From IMG/VR virus record IMGVR_UViG_3300042691_018055, positions 1 through 27,366 of that record: a DNA stretch of 27,366 nt. One strand, given 5' to 3'. The position numbers and the translations under genes were made by a program. Origin of the DNA: a virus. Below are positions 16,511 through 23,633 of the stretch, piece by piece. The first letter of the stretch is position 1; each line of letters starts with the position of its first letter. The notes beneath the pieces were generated by a model. It was given only the letters and a program-made list of their open reading frames with translations, was not told the origin of the DNA and searched no databases.

Positions 16511-17079
16511 TACTCCTCCCCAATATCAAAAAGATTATCTGCCGTTTTTATAGTCTTAATTAGTTCTCCAACCAAGTCACGCTCTGTTTCTTTTGGTTTT
16601 TCACCTTTAAACTTTGGAGCAATCTCTTTTTTGAATTCTTCTTTTGTTAGGCCAAAGAATTGCCTTTTGTACTTTCCTTCTGGAATTGTTGGATGGCCTT
16701 TGAATCCAGTCATGTGCCCGTAAGCCTTTGGGGACTCATCTGATGGAATAAAAATCTTAAATGAATTTCCTGATTCCTCTAGGTCAATCGAACCAAGCAT
16801 ATCGCCTGACAATTTCATATTGACGTCATTCTTTGATTTACCTGCAGCCTGAAAGTCTAGCGAATCTGCATAAGTCTTTGTGTATGGTGATTTTAGCTTT
16901 TCGTTACCTAAGCCTTTATTATCATCAACTCTTTTAGTCATGTAATCAATGCAAGCCTGTCCTATTTGGCGAACAAGATTAGGATCAGACGAGAAATCAA
17001 CACCCATCCAATCCTTCAGATTAATTGTCTGAGAAACTTCATCCTCAGATAAGTTAATATTAGTCGGCAGTCTCGCCAT
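16510..17079 (-). CDS. Second virion morphogenesis-type protein (189 aa)
   Basis: This protein carries LSGDMLGSIDLEESGN at about 90-105, the counterpart of the GQLLDSL motif in its neighbour, followed by FKIFIPSDESPKAYGHMTGF, KGHPTIPEGKYKRQFFGLT and KEEFKKEIAPKF. I recognise this DESPKAYGH...FFGLT pattern from phage morphogenesis proteins of the tail-completion type. It overlaps the portal gene end by 20 bases, and its ribosome binding site (GGAAG) lies within the portal gene. Having two related proteins in tandem between portal and scaffold is unusual; one may be a minor head protein. Confidence 0.7.
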   Translation of the reverse strand: MARLPTNINLSEDEVSQTINLKDWMGVDFSSDPNLVRQIGQACIDYMTKRVDDNKGLGNEKLKSPYTKTYADSLDFQAAGKSKNDVNMKLSGDMLGSIDLEESGNSFKIFIPSDESPKAYGHMTGFKGHPTIPEGKYKRQFFGLTKEEFKKEIAPKFKGEKPKETERDLVGELIKTIKTADNLFDIGEE

Positions 17080-18556
17080 TTTCTTCCATTTCTATAGTTT
17101 CAACTTCTGACTCTTCCGGCATTTCAACAGGAGCAGCAACAAGTTTCACATCCTCATCAATTTGAGCCTTCTTTTCAATTGCATCCTCTCGCTCAATTCC
17201 ATGATATTCCATGATAGCATCAATGTTAGAAATAAGCCCAAGCTCAATTTTTCTTTGAATTGAGTTGAGTTTATCATCGTCTGTTTGAACCATCTCAGGC
17301 TTTTTAAATTTTACAGAAACACTTGCATCCTCTGGAATAGGTGCAATTCTGTAATTAAGAACAGATCCAGACATTTTGTTCAGATATTGCTTAACAATCT
17401 CAAAGATTTTGATCTCAACATCTTCAAATGTAGATAAGTCAGACCTTGAAGCATCAAACTTTTCAAACATTGCAAGAAGTCTTTCAATGCCTGATGAATA
17501 GCTTTGTGCCTGTCCCTTACCAGATACAAGCTTTGGATCTAATCCTCTTGATGTTAAGAAGTTAGAAAGAAGCATTTCAATGTAAGAGATCGAACCAGCC
17601 AGGTCAGGAGATGGACTTGCAAAACCAAAATCTGTCTCGACTGGATTATTCGGATCAATTGGCAATTTTAGAATGTAATTTGGACCAATCTGGACGTTCT
17701 CGATGAGAGAATTAGCAGGGCCCTTCATCCAAGCTTGTGCAAATCCTTGCATTCTTACGATATGCCCCATGTCTGAGAGCGCACCGTTAAATTGAATTGT
17801 AAAATCAGTGATTGCTTGACCTCTTCTCACCCAGTATTCAAAATCCTTATCTGGAGCAACTTCAACAAAAGGCATCATCTCAAGATCGTTTGAAACATTC
17901 TCTCCAGAAATGATATTTCCTTTATTATCCATGATGAAGTTAAACTGATCTGACCATAATGCTAATTGATTTGTGCTTGCCTTATAATCATCAGGATCAG
18001 CCGAAAGCTCATTGATTGTGTCAGAATCTATGTCTTTAAGCTTTGATCGTGACTTATCAAATCCGCTAACAACGTAAGCATCAGCCATTTCAGGATTAAT
18101 AGGCGATGGAACAACGTCTAAATGATGATTGAGAAGCACCCTTGATGCGAGCTTGCCTTGAAACGGAAGAATTTGAATGTGAGTCTGCCCCTGTAGCTTA
18201 TAGTATTGATTAGCCTTCATCAGCTTTTTATCAATCTGCATGTCTTTATAGACCTGTTTAATAACAGCTTCTTGCTCTTCAGATACGCCAAAGAATTCAC
18301 GCTCTGGAGCTTCTTTATAAATTGATGCCTCTTGAGTAACAATTCTCTTTGCAAGATTAACAGATGCGATAATTGGCATTTCATTTATTGTGTCTTCAGA
18401 ATACATTCCTTTAAGATACTTTTTCACATAAGGCATTAAGTTATCTTGAAAGATTTCAAACTCAGAAAGTGAAACGTCTTTTCTTTTAATCGTCTCGTCT
18501 GTTTGAGCATCTTGTAAGATTGTTTTTCGAAGGTCTGGATTAAGATAATTTAACAC
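17060..18556 (-). CDS. Portal protein, SPP1 gp6-like
   Basis: The 498-residue protein lies directly after the large terminase gene. It starts at GTG (18554-18556) three bases after the terminase stop, with AGAGGT just upstream. The region FQDNLMPYVKKYLKGMYSED, ASVNLAKRIVTQEASIYKEA, and the middle and C-terminal helices (DLAGSISYIEMLLSNFLTSR, GIERLLAMFEKFDASRSDL and LGLISNIDAIMEYHGIER) are typical of portal proteins. It ends with a very acidic tail (PEESEVETIEMEENGE). It forms the dodecameric ring at the packaging vertex. Confidence 0.92.
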   Translation of the reverse strand: MLNYLNPDLRKTILQDAQTDETIKRKDVSLSEFEIFQDNLMPYVKKYLKGMYSEDTINEMPIIASVNLAKRIVTQEASIYKEAPEREFFGVSEEQEAVIKQVYKDMQIDKKLMKANQYYKLQGQTHIQILPFQGKLASRVLLNHHLDVVPSPINPEMADAYVVSGFDKSRSKLKDIDSDTINELSADPDDYKASTNQLALWSDQFNFIMDNKGNIISGENVSNDLEMMPFVEVAPDKDFEYWVRRGQAITDFTIQFNGALSDMGHIVRMQGFAQAWMKGPANSLIENVQIGPNYILKLPIDPNNPVETDFGFASPSPDLAGSISYIEMLLSNFLTSRGLDPKLVSGKGQAQSYSSGIERLLAMFEKFDASRSDLSTFEDVEIKIFEIVKQYLNKMSGSVLNYRIAPIPEDASVSVKFKKPEMVQTDDDKLNSIQRKIELGLISNIDAIMEYHGIEREDAIEKKAQIDEDVKLVAAPVEMPEESEVETIEMEENGETAD

Positions 18557-18559
18557 TCA

Positions 18560-19915
18560 CTACCTCTTTTTTTGTGAACTTATTTGCGTACTTATCGCAT
18601 TAGTATCGTAATATATTCCATATCCAATTGCAGTTGTAACGTGCTGATAATCTTTGGAATCATCTTCAATATATTGCCCGCCCTTTTTTAACGCTGTCAA
18701 TCGAAAGCCTTCATCAACCTTTGGACAATTATGGATTGTCACTCTCGAATCACCAGCAGCATTTTGAAAGTAAGCATTAACTCTATTATGCCTTGCTCTG
18801 ATTGGAGGATTTTCTCTAGGTACCTGCATTTCAAATTGGACGTTTGTCTGGCTTAAGAATTTCTTAATTAGATCATAATCTGACATGATCGATCTTGTAT
18901 CCCTTGACTGACCCGTTGCATCCCCATGAATTATTATCTTTGAATAGGTATTAAAAATTCCCTTTTCTGACCATTCCTCCATGATGTCTAAAGTCCTTGA
19001 GCCGTGAACTATTGTCTCAGCAAAAATATGGAAATGATCGTTTATATATTGGTATGCAGCCGATGACATTGGCTTTCCATCAGCTATGTTAAAGTCAAAA
19101 CATAGATAAACAGGAAAATGAGGATTGATATTGTAAGGCTCTTTTCTGTAATTCTTTTCCGAATACGCATAATAAATCTTATCTTCGTTTAAGTCGATCC
19201 ACTCACCATTAAGCATCCTTCTGGCAAGTTTTGGGTCCATGTTCTTTTCTAACTGCTCAATGTAAGTCTTAGGCAGAAAAGGATTATCTCGAGTCAGTGA
19301 ATAATAAACTCTACGCTGTTCTGATTGCTGTAAGATAAAATGCTTGTACGCCCAGTGAGAAGCACCATCTGGATTAGTGGCACAAATTATTAGATTTTGC
19401 TTTATGTGAGGAAGTCGCCCAACACGCATCGATATTTCATCGTATGCCTGTTTATCCTCTTCGTTGTTCTCGGTTAATTCCTCGATTACAGCCATTGATA
19501 ATTCATAGGATCTAAATCTTTTGTAACGCTTATCTTTCCAGTATCCTGCAATAATCTCAGAGCCTGTTTTTAGAAACTTAATCTTGGCCCTTGTCTCATT
19601 AACTGTGTAATCCTTATCTATTTGGAAAGCCTGTTCATCAATATGCTCAAGTATCTTTGCAAAAAGAGTTTGCTTGAGTGATGGGAGATCCTTGCGACAA
19701 ATTAAAACCTTTGCTCCATAATTCTCAAGACAATGCCTTATAATTAAGTGAGCAAGTAATGTAGATTTTGCCGATCCTACAGAGCCAGAAAGGAGTATTT
19801 CATAAACTCCCTTAGAGTAATCATATTGGCAATAAACATCATCAACAACTCGATCCTGCCAAGGAATTATTGAAGGATCAAACTCCGTAAAGACTGGCGT
19901 TGATGATTTAACCAT
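18560..19915 (-). CDS. terL: Terminase large subunit (packaging ATPase and nuclease)
   Basis: The 451-residue protein has an N-terminal ATPase with Walker A GSVGSAKST (44-52), Walker B AVIEE (142-146) and coupling motif ICATNPDG (177-184). The C-terminal RNase H-like nuclease has acidic residues in CFDFN (D274), HGDATGQSRDT (D332) and a late Asp in KDYQHVTTAIGYG (D422). Length and motif spacing fit terminases of the PBSX/SPP1 type. It cuts concatemeric DNA and drives it into the prohead via the portal. Its ATG directly follows the stop of the small subunit (TAA-ATG). Confidence 0.97.
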   Translation of the reverse strand: MVKSSTPVFTEFDPSIIPWQDRVVDDVYCQYDYSKGVYEILLSGSVGSAKSTLLAHLIIRHCLENYGAKVLICRKDLPSLKQTLFAKILEHIDEQAFQIDKDYTVNETRAKIKFLKTGSEIIAGYWKDKRYKRFRSYELSMAVIEELTENNEEDKQAYDEISMRVGRLPHIKQNLIICATNPDGASHWAYKHFILQQSEQRRVYYSLTRDNPFLPKTYIEQLEKNMDPKLARRMLNGEWIDLNEDKIYYAYSEKNYRKEPYNINPHFPVYLCFDFNIADGKPMSSAAYQYINDHFHIFAETIVHGSRTLDIMEEWSEKGIFNTYSKIIIHGDATGQSRDTRSIMSDYDLIKKFLSQTNVQFEMQVPRENPPIRARHNRVNAYFQNAAGDSRVTIHNCPKVDEGFRLTALKKGGQYIEDDSKDYQHVTTAIGYGIYYDTNAISTQISSQKKR

Positions 19916-20275
19916 TTACTTTTCACGCTGACTCTTTGGAACGTAATTTAAAGTGATTTGTTGGATTGGGGATTGTGGATCAGTTGAGACCTCTTGCTTG
20001 TCTTTTTGTCCAAGATATTGTTTGCCTAACCATAAAAGCATGGTTGTATTTCCACACATGGCTTGCTCATACTGCTTTCTTCTTAGACTCATTTTTCCAT
20101 TAACAGATTTTTGGTCGTAGTAGGCCGCAAAACTTATGCCAAATTCCTCTTGGCAACGTCTATCAATTGTATCCTCTGAACACTCAAACCAGTCTGAAAT
20201 TTCTTTTCTAGTTGCATGAATTAAACAAAGTTTATCAAGCTCAATCCAATTTAATTCTTTTCGTGGTCTAGCCAT
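19916..20275 (-). CDS. terS: Terminase small subunit
   Basis: The 119-residue protein has an N-terminal helix-turn-helix (ATRKEISDWFECSEDTIDRR, about residues 21-40), a helical middle (MSLRRKQYEQAMCGNTTM) and the motif LLWLGKQYLGQKDK (about 80-93), which I associate with terminase small subunits of many phages. It recognises the packaging site and activates the large subunit. It lies directly before terL and its ATG overlaps the stop of the methyltransferase gene (TAATG). Confidence 0.9.
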   Translation of the reverse strand: MARPRKELNWIELDKLCLIHATRKEISDWFECSEDTIDRRCQEEFGISFAAYYDQKSVNGKMSLRRKQYEQAMCGNTTMLLWLGKQYLGQKDKQEVSTDPQSPIQQITLNYVPKSQREK

Positions 20276-21495
20276 TACTTACCATCCTTGATGTCTTGCC
20301 ATAGCTTATTGTCTGACTCTCTGTGTGCTTTTTTGCCTGTGTACTTTTCCCATCGGTCAAGAATTACTGAAATGTAATGAGGCTCAAACTCCATCATAAA
20401 ACATTTTCTATTGGTCTTTTCACAGGCAATAAGAGTTGAACCTGATCCACCAAATAAATCTAATACGCTTTTTGACATAGGACTAAGTTCTTTAAAACAC
20501 CACTCAGCTAATGCAATTGGTTTTTGTGTAGGATGAATTCTTTTGTCACGTTTCTCTGATTCTTTTATAAGCCCATTCCATACGTGCTTGAATCTTTGAA
20601 CCCTACCTTCAAGATTAGTCCAAGCAAGCTCTCCATCTGAAAAGTTTCCTGTTGTTTCTTTATCCCAAAAGATCCATTTTTTTCTGTCTGGCAATGCTGA
20701 CGCATAATAATTTGCTCCCCAAAAACACAAAACAGGTATTTGCAAACTCACGCACAAATTATATGCATCAATAGCAGTTTGTGTCGTATCATCGCCTTTG
20801 ATTTTCATGTATAAATTTGATTCAATGATATTTCCGCCATCGACTTTTCCAAAAGATTTTCCGCCACCGACTTTTCCAAAAGATTTTCCGCCACCGACTA
20901 CATCAATTCCATACGGAGGATCAGTAAAAACCATGTCAGCCTTTTGTCCTGCCATGAGCTTATCAACGTCATCAATCATCGTAGAATCGCCACACATTAA
21001 CCGATGATCGCCAAGGATATAAACCTCACCCTTAACAACTTTTGACTCTTTTGGTGGCTCTGGAGTTTCTTCCTCATCACCTAATTCTTTATCGGCAACG
21101 TCAATTTCAAAGTCTTTTAAGCCTAAAAGATCAATGTCAAAGTCGGGCCCGAAGTCTGTGAAGTCAGTGTTAATCATTGATAGATCAAGCTCTGACCATT
21201 CAGAAATGGCATTATCTGCAACAATATCTGCATACTCTTGAGCCTCTGATTCATAATCTTGAAAGTCTACGGCCACCCTACGCCATCCTAGTTTCTTCAT
21301 GGCTTGAAGCCTTCCATGCCCCTTGGTAATGAAACCAGATTGATTAGAAACAACGATTGGGGAGCGTTGGCCTTGATAATCTATGATCTTTGCAAGGCGT
21401 TCGATTTGGTCTTTTGAATGCTTATTTGGATTCTTTGGATTAGGCTTTAGACTAGATGCGTCTAATATCTCTTTATAGGAGCAATTAAATTTCAT
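20275..21495 (-). CDS. ParB-domain / DNA methyltransferase fusion
   Basis: The first 100 residues are a ParB-like domain (LKPNPKNPNKHSKDQIERLA, then TKGHGRLQAMKKLGWRRVAV at about 57-76). The rest is an amino-methyltransferase with DPPYGID at 192-198 (catalytic motif IV) and, C-terminal to it, LDLFGGSGSTLIACEKTN (F348 onward, the AdoMet-binding motif I). This beta-class order fits N6-adenine or N4-cytosine methylation; DPPY favours N6-adenine. A 27-bp tandem repeat encoding GGGKSFGKV twice follows the catalytic motif directly. It may protect phage DNA from host restriction. Position next to the terminase is common in phages. Ribosome binding site GGTGGA. Confidence 0.92.
   Translation of the reverse strand: MKFNCSYKEILDASSLKPNPKNPNKHSKDQIERLAKIIDYQGQRSPIVVSNQSGFITKGHGRLQAMKKLGWRRVAVDFQDYESEAQEYADIVADNAISEWSELDLSMINTDFTDFGPDFDIDLLGLKDFEIDVADKELGDEEETPEPPKESKVVKGEVYILGDHRLMCGDSTMIDDVDKLMAGQKADMVFTDPPYGIDVVGGGKSFGKVGGGKSFGKVDGGNIIESNLYMKIKGDDTTQTAIDAYNLCVSLQIPVLCFWGANYYASALPDRKKWIFWDKETTGNFSDGELAWTNLEGRVQRFKHVWNGLIKESEKRDKRIHPTQKPIALAEWCFKELSPMSKSVLDLFGGSGSTLIACEKTNRKCFMMEFEPHYISVILDRWEKYTGKKAHRESDNKLWQDIKDGK
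20834..20899 (-). repeat. 27-bp tandem repeat, 2.4 copies, inside the methyltransferase gene
   Basis: Units at 20834-20860 and 20861-20887 differ by a single base and a partial third copy covers 20888-20899. Each unit is 9 codons, so the reading frame is kept: GGGKSFGKV occurs twice and DGGN follows. It lies at residues 201-221, right after the DPPY motif. Confidence 0.95.
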
Positions 21496-21571
21496 TTTCC
21501 ACCACTGGCTAGAAAGTTTAACTCACAGAGTTAATTAAAATCTAACTGTGTAAAATTTACAATGCAAGCAT
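21496..21571 (-). promoter_or_regulatory. Gene-free 76-bp spacer with a dyad, candidate start of the packaging operon
   Basis: This is one of the longest gaps in the tightly packed minus-strand genes. It contains a perfect dyad TTAACTC-ACA-GAGTTAA at 21518-21534, and further off CACAG (21524-21528) and CTGTG can pair across an AT-rich stretch. On the minus strand TTGCAT followed 17 bases later by TAGATT could serve as a weak promoter for the methyltransferase-terminase operon. The dyad downstream of it would suit an operator. The dyad is seen directly; the promoter role is inference. Confidence 0.4.
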
Positions 21572-21757
21572 TTAGTTGAATTTACGAGTGTCCTCGATGT
21601 GGATTCTAAATCTTTTTCCTTCGATTTCTAGGACTGCAATCTCGTCATTGAATACTGTAAATATAGGATTATTGCCATCATCGGCTTCAATACATTCGAA
21701 AATATCTTTAATTAAGTTTATAAGATCACCAGTTTGAATGTTATTTCCGAGATCCAT
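21572..21757 (-). CDS. Small hypothetical protein (61 aa)
   Basis: I favour the ATG at 21755-21757, preceded by GGGGGA at 4 bases; a GTG at 21769 would add four residues (MGEA). The product MDLGNNIQTGDLINLIKDIF then ECIEADDGNNPIFTVFNDEI has a helix followed by beta-strands ending EGKRFRIHIEDTRKF. I do not recognise it. It overlaps the previous gene by 17 bases and is the last gene before the methyltransferase spacer, closing the early-gene block. Confidence 0.6.
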   Translation of the reverse strand: MDLGNNIQTGDLINLIKDIFECIEADDGNNPIFTVFNDEIAVLEIEGKRFRIHIEDTRKFN

Positions 21758-22010
21758 CGCTTCCCCCACCCTTTTTGATCTTCGTTGATCGGGGGGACTT
21801 AAACAAGAGTTGAGCTTGATTTTTTCCAGTCATTCCCAGGAACACAACCTTAGTCGGGCCATCGACTGAAATCTCATCACCAAGATAAAGATTTGTGACA
21901 AACTTAGTTTCTACTGATTTAGTTTCATCATAAATAGGACTGCTTCCAGATTCTTTAGATTCTGTGGCTTTATCCTTATTAAGACTCTTTGGTCTTCTAA
22001 TGACTTGCAT
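21741..22010 (-). CDS. Small protein (89 aa) with a speculative CsrA-like stretch
   Basis: It starts at ATG 22010 with AAAGG four bases upstream, inside the 3' end of the RusA-like gene, overlapping it by 100 bases. The N-terminal 30 residues, encoded in the overlap, are basic and polar (PKSLNKDKATESKESG) and probably disordered. Residues about 40-75 (TNLYLGDEISVDGPTKVVFL, then GMTGKNQAQLLFKSPRSTKI) resemble the CsrA beta pattern GDEVTV..VLGVKGNQVRIGV.AP with a short insertion. The key N-terminal strand and the C-terminal Arg of CsrA are not evident, so RNA binding is only a possibility. It ends in a Gly/Lys/Ser tail. Confidence 0.6.
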   Translation of the reverse strand: MQVIRRPKSLNKDKATESKESGSSPIYDETKSVETKFVTNLYLGDEISVDGPTKVVFLGMTGKNQAQLLFKSPRSTKIKKGGGSDGSRK

Positions 22011-22384
22011 GATACCTTTTCGCAGTTTCCAGCGATAAAAAATTTATCGTCAATTTCAAGTGCCTTAGATATTCCGTCAAGCGTCGATTTTAGCCGATTG
22101 TTAGCGTCAAGCACCTTGAGCCAGTCCTTGGCCTTTTTTGTCTTAGTTACAAGTCTATCTTCATGAAAAGCAAAAAAACAATCAATCTTTAATCCTTGCA
22201 TGGCAAGGGCAGGAGTTAATTCTTTCTTAATCTCCTTAATAATAGCCCGATTTGCTCGACAATACTCATTCACCTGTTTGTCAAACTCTCGAGCTTTCTT
22301 TGTCTTTATTAGCCTTCCTCTGACTGACATCAATTGTTCATTAATTGACGGAGGCATTGGAAAGCCATCAAGCCAAAATTCCAT
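21911..22384 (-). CDS. rusA: RusA-like Holliday junction resolvase
   Basis: The 157-residue protein begins WLDGFPMPPSINEQLMSVRG, the typical RusA opening (PxxPxSxN-like) and has the metal-binding block LDANNRLKSTLDGISKALEI followed by D112-D113 (D93, N96, K99, D103). RusA enzymes cut Holliday junctions and, in phages, help resolve branched DNA before packaging. Length is slightly above the usual 110-140 because of a C-terminal extension of about 17 residues (LKNLEAVLFMMKLNQ) that overlaps the following gene. The ATG overlaps the stop of the previous gene (TAATG). Confidence 0.88.
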   Translation of the reverse strand: MEFWLDGFPMPPSINEQLMSVRGRLIKTKKAREFDKQVNEYCRANRAIIKEIKKELTPALAMQGLKIDCFFAFHEDRLVTKTKKAKDWLKVLDANNRLKSTLDGISKALEIDDKFFIAGNCEKVSCKSLEDQRVLIRIKPQNLKNLEAVLFMMKLNQ

Positions 22385-22533
22385 TACTTTTTATTTTTCT
22401 TAGCCTTAGCTTTTGCCTTTTTAGCAACATCCAGAGCAATTGCAACTGATTGCTTTTGACTTTTTCCAGCTTTCATCTCTGTCTTAATGTTCTTACTCAC
22501 TGATTCCTTAGAATATCCTTTTTTCAATGGCAT
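22384..22533 (-). CDS. Small conserved basic phage protein (49 aa)
   Basis: The frame reads MPLKKGYSKESVSKNIKTEM, continues KAGKSQKQSVAIALDVAKKA and ends in a Lys/Ala-rich tail. AGGAG precedes the ATG by 6 bases, and the stop overlaps the RusA ATG (TAATG). I recall short proteins of the MPLKKGxSxxxVSxNI...GxxQKQAVAIAL type in many phage genomes, so this one is probably real although shorter than most ORF cut-offs. Function is unknown. The Lys-rich tail suggests nucleic-acid binding. Confidence 0.85.
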   Translation of the reverse strand: MPLKKGYSKESVSKNIKTEMKAGKSQKQSVAIALDVAKKAKAKAKKNKK

Positions 22534-22542
22534 CTTTTTCTC

Positions 22543-22845
22543 CTAAAATGGTATTGAGTCTTCACTGTCAAAAATTGATTGTGGTGGCTCAGGAGAAAAA
22601 TTGTGATTTTCTTTTTTCACAAAGTCAACATCTGAACTCATAAGCTTAAAATCTGGCTGTTTTTCGTTTGTTTTCCTATTACTAAATAACATAACCTTAA
22701 TTTCAGCATCTTGTGTTTTAGATAATAACTCCATCAAGGATTCACGCTTTAAAAGTCCTGATGTGTACTGATTTCCAGCCTTGCTAGTTCTAGTCCAAAA
22801 AGAACCAACTTGGAGCTTTGGCCTATTGTTGTTATTATTTTGCAT
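22543..22845 (-). CDS. Small protein with SSB-like C-terminal tip (100 aa)
   Basis: I start at the ATG at 22843-22845 (AGGAAAGAA just before), not the earlier ATG at 22875, which lacks a ribosome binding site and overlaps the small frame upstream. The product has a short N-terminal Asn run, a beta-rich core (KLQVGSFWTRTSKAGNQYTS, AEIKVMLFSNRK) and an acidic, Pro/Ser-rich tail ending FDSEDSIPF. Bacterial SSBs end in DDDIPF, which recruits replication and repair partners. The core is shorter than the standard SSB OB-fold, so this may be a divergent small SSB or an unrelated protein mimicking the tip. Neighbours are recombination genes. Confidence 0.72.
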   Translation of the reverse strand: MQNNNNNRPKLQVGSFWTRTSKAGNQYTSGLLKRESLMELLSKTQDAEIKVMLFSNRKTNEKQPDFKLMSSDVDFVKKENHNFSPEPPQSIFDSEDSIPF

Positions 22846-22975
22846 TTCTTTCCTCCATTTCAATAATTGCTTCAATGATTAAAATTAAAATTGATGTAAC
22901 ACTAACTCCATAAACGTCTTCTTTGTTCTTGTCATACGACTTTTTAAACTTCTTTAGATTTTCCATTGCTGACAT
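22835..22975 (-). CDS. Possible small protein (46 aa), amphipathic or membrane-associated
   Basis: The frame MSAMENLKKFKKSYDKNKED then VYGVSVTSILILIIEAIIEM fills the gap between two neighbours, overlapping the upstream gene by 32 bases and the SSB-like gene by 11. AGGAAGAG lies about 11 bases upstream of the ATG. The C-terminal 20 residues form an Ile/Leu-rich helix, possibly amphipathic or membrane-binding. I do not recognise it. Confidence 0.5.
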   Translation of the reverse strand: MSAMENLKKFKKSYDKNKEDVYGVSVTSILILIIEAIIEMEERNAK

Positions 22976-23231
22976 TTTTTAAACTCTTCCTTCTTCCAGT
23001 TTTACAATTTAATTTTCCATTTGATATTTCATAGTAATAATTCAACTTCTTACTTTTTAAGTATTCATTGAGTAACTCTTTATATTGGCGCGACATCATA
23101 ACTTTCTTACAAATTGAATTTGAATCAGATTTTAATATCTTCTTTCGAGCCATAACAATCGACCATCCAGCATCAATTTCTGCTCTCATCTTATCAATTA
23201 AAATGTTTATGTTTTCTTCAGTTAAGTTCAT
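22944..23231 (-). CDS. Small hypothetical basic protein (95 aa)
   Basis: The ATG at 23229-23231 has GGGGGA four bases upstream; an earlier ATG at 23261 has none and is less likely. The product begins MNLTEENINILIDKMRAEID, contains a possible DNA-binding-like helix pair (GWSIVMARKKILKSDSNSIC and KKVMMSRQYKELLNEYLKSK) and ends basic (GKLNCKTGRRKSLKN). The helix-turn-helix-like spacing is suggestive, not conclusive. It lies in the early replication and recombination region. Confidence 0.65.
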   Translation of the reverse strand: MNLTEENINILIDKMRAEIDAGWSIVMARKKILKSDSNSICKKVMMSRQYKELLNEYLKSKKLNYYYEISNGKLNCKTGRRKSLKNVSNGKSKEV

Positions 23232-23297
23232 TAAATCCCCCATGACTTTATTGCACTTCACTTTTGCTAAAAATTCGTATTGATTTCGTAGCTATTT

Positions 23298-23327
23298 TGA
23301 TAAGTTTTTATATAGATTTACTTATCA
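23298..23327. repeat. Long dyad at the 3' end of gene 23325-23633
   Basis: TGATAAGT (23298-23305) and ACTTATCA (23320-23327) are perfect 8-bp inverted arms around a 14-base AT-rich centre; the right arm includes the stop codon of the neighbouring gene. The 93-base gap around it (23232-23324) holds no other gene that I see. It could be a protein-binding site or a weak hairpin; no U tract follows on either strand. Confidence 0.45.
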
Positions 23328-23633
23328 CTCCCCTGCGCTTTCTATTGTTATTCGTTTTTCTTTAATATGCTTTTCTAAAGCGGAAAAATCTTTTGGAGGT
23401 AAAAACATCATTGGCTCACCTATATAAATTGATGAGCTAATTTTTACCTCAAAAGGTAAGTCTGCAATTTTAACAAGACCGCCTCTTGTTATCTCTGCAA
23501 GCTGCTCTTTCAGCTTGGCGTTTTCTTGCTGTAATGATTCTAGTGCTGAGCTAATATGAAAGAAGTCTCTTGAAAGTTTTGCACAATCCTTACTTAATCC
23601 GCATCTTTGAATTTCATAATTCTGCTCACTCAT
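23325..23633 (-). CDS. Hypothetical coiled-coil protein (102 aa)
   Basis: The product MSEQNYEIQRCGLSKDCAKL has a Leu/Glu/Gln-rich segment (residues 29-49, HISSALESLQQENAKLKEQL) consistent with a short coiled coil, then a beta-like part (VKIADLPFEVKISSSIYIGE) and a basic, charged end. No family is recognised. Its ATG overlaps the stop of the preceding gene (ATGA), so expression is coupled to it. Confidence 0.6.
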   Translation of the reverse strand: MSEQNYEIQRCGLSKDCAKLSRDFFHISSALESLQQENAKLKEQLAEITRGGLVKIADLPFEVKISSSIYIGEPMMFLPPKDFSALEKHIKEKRITIESAGE

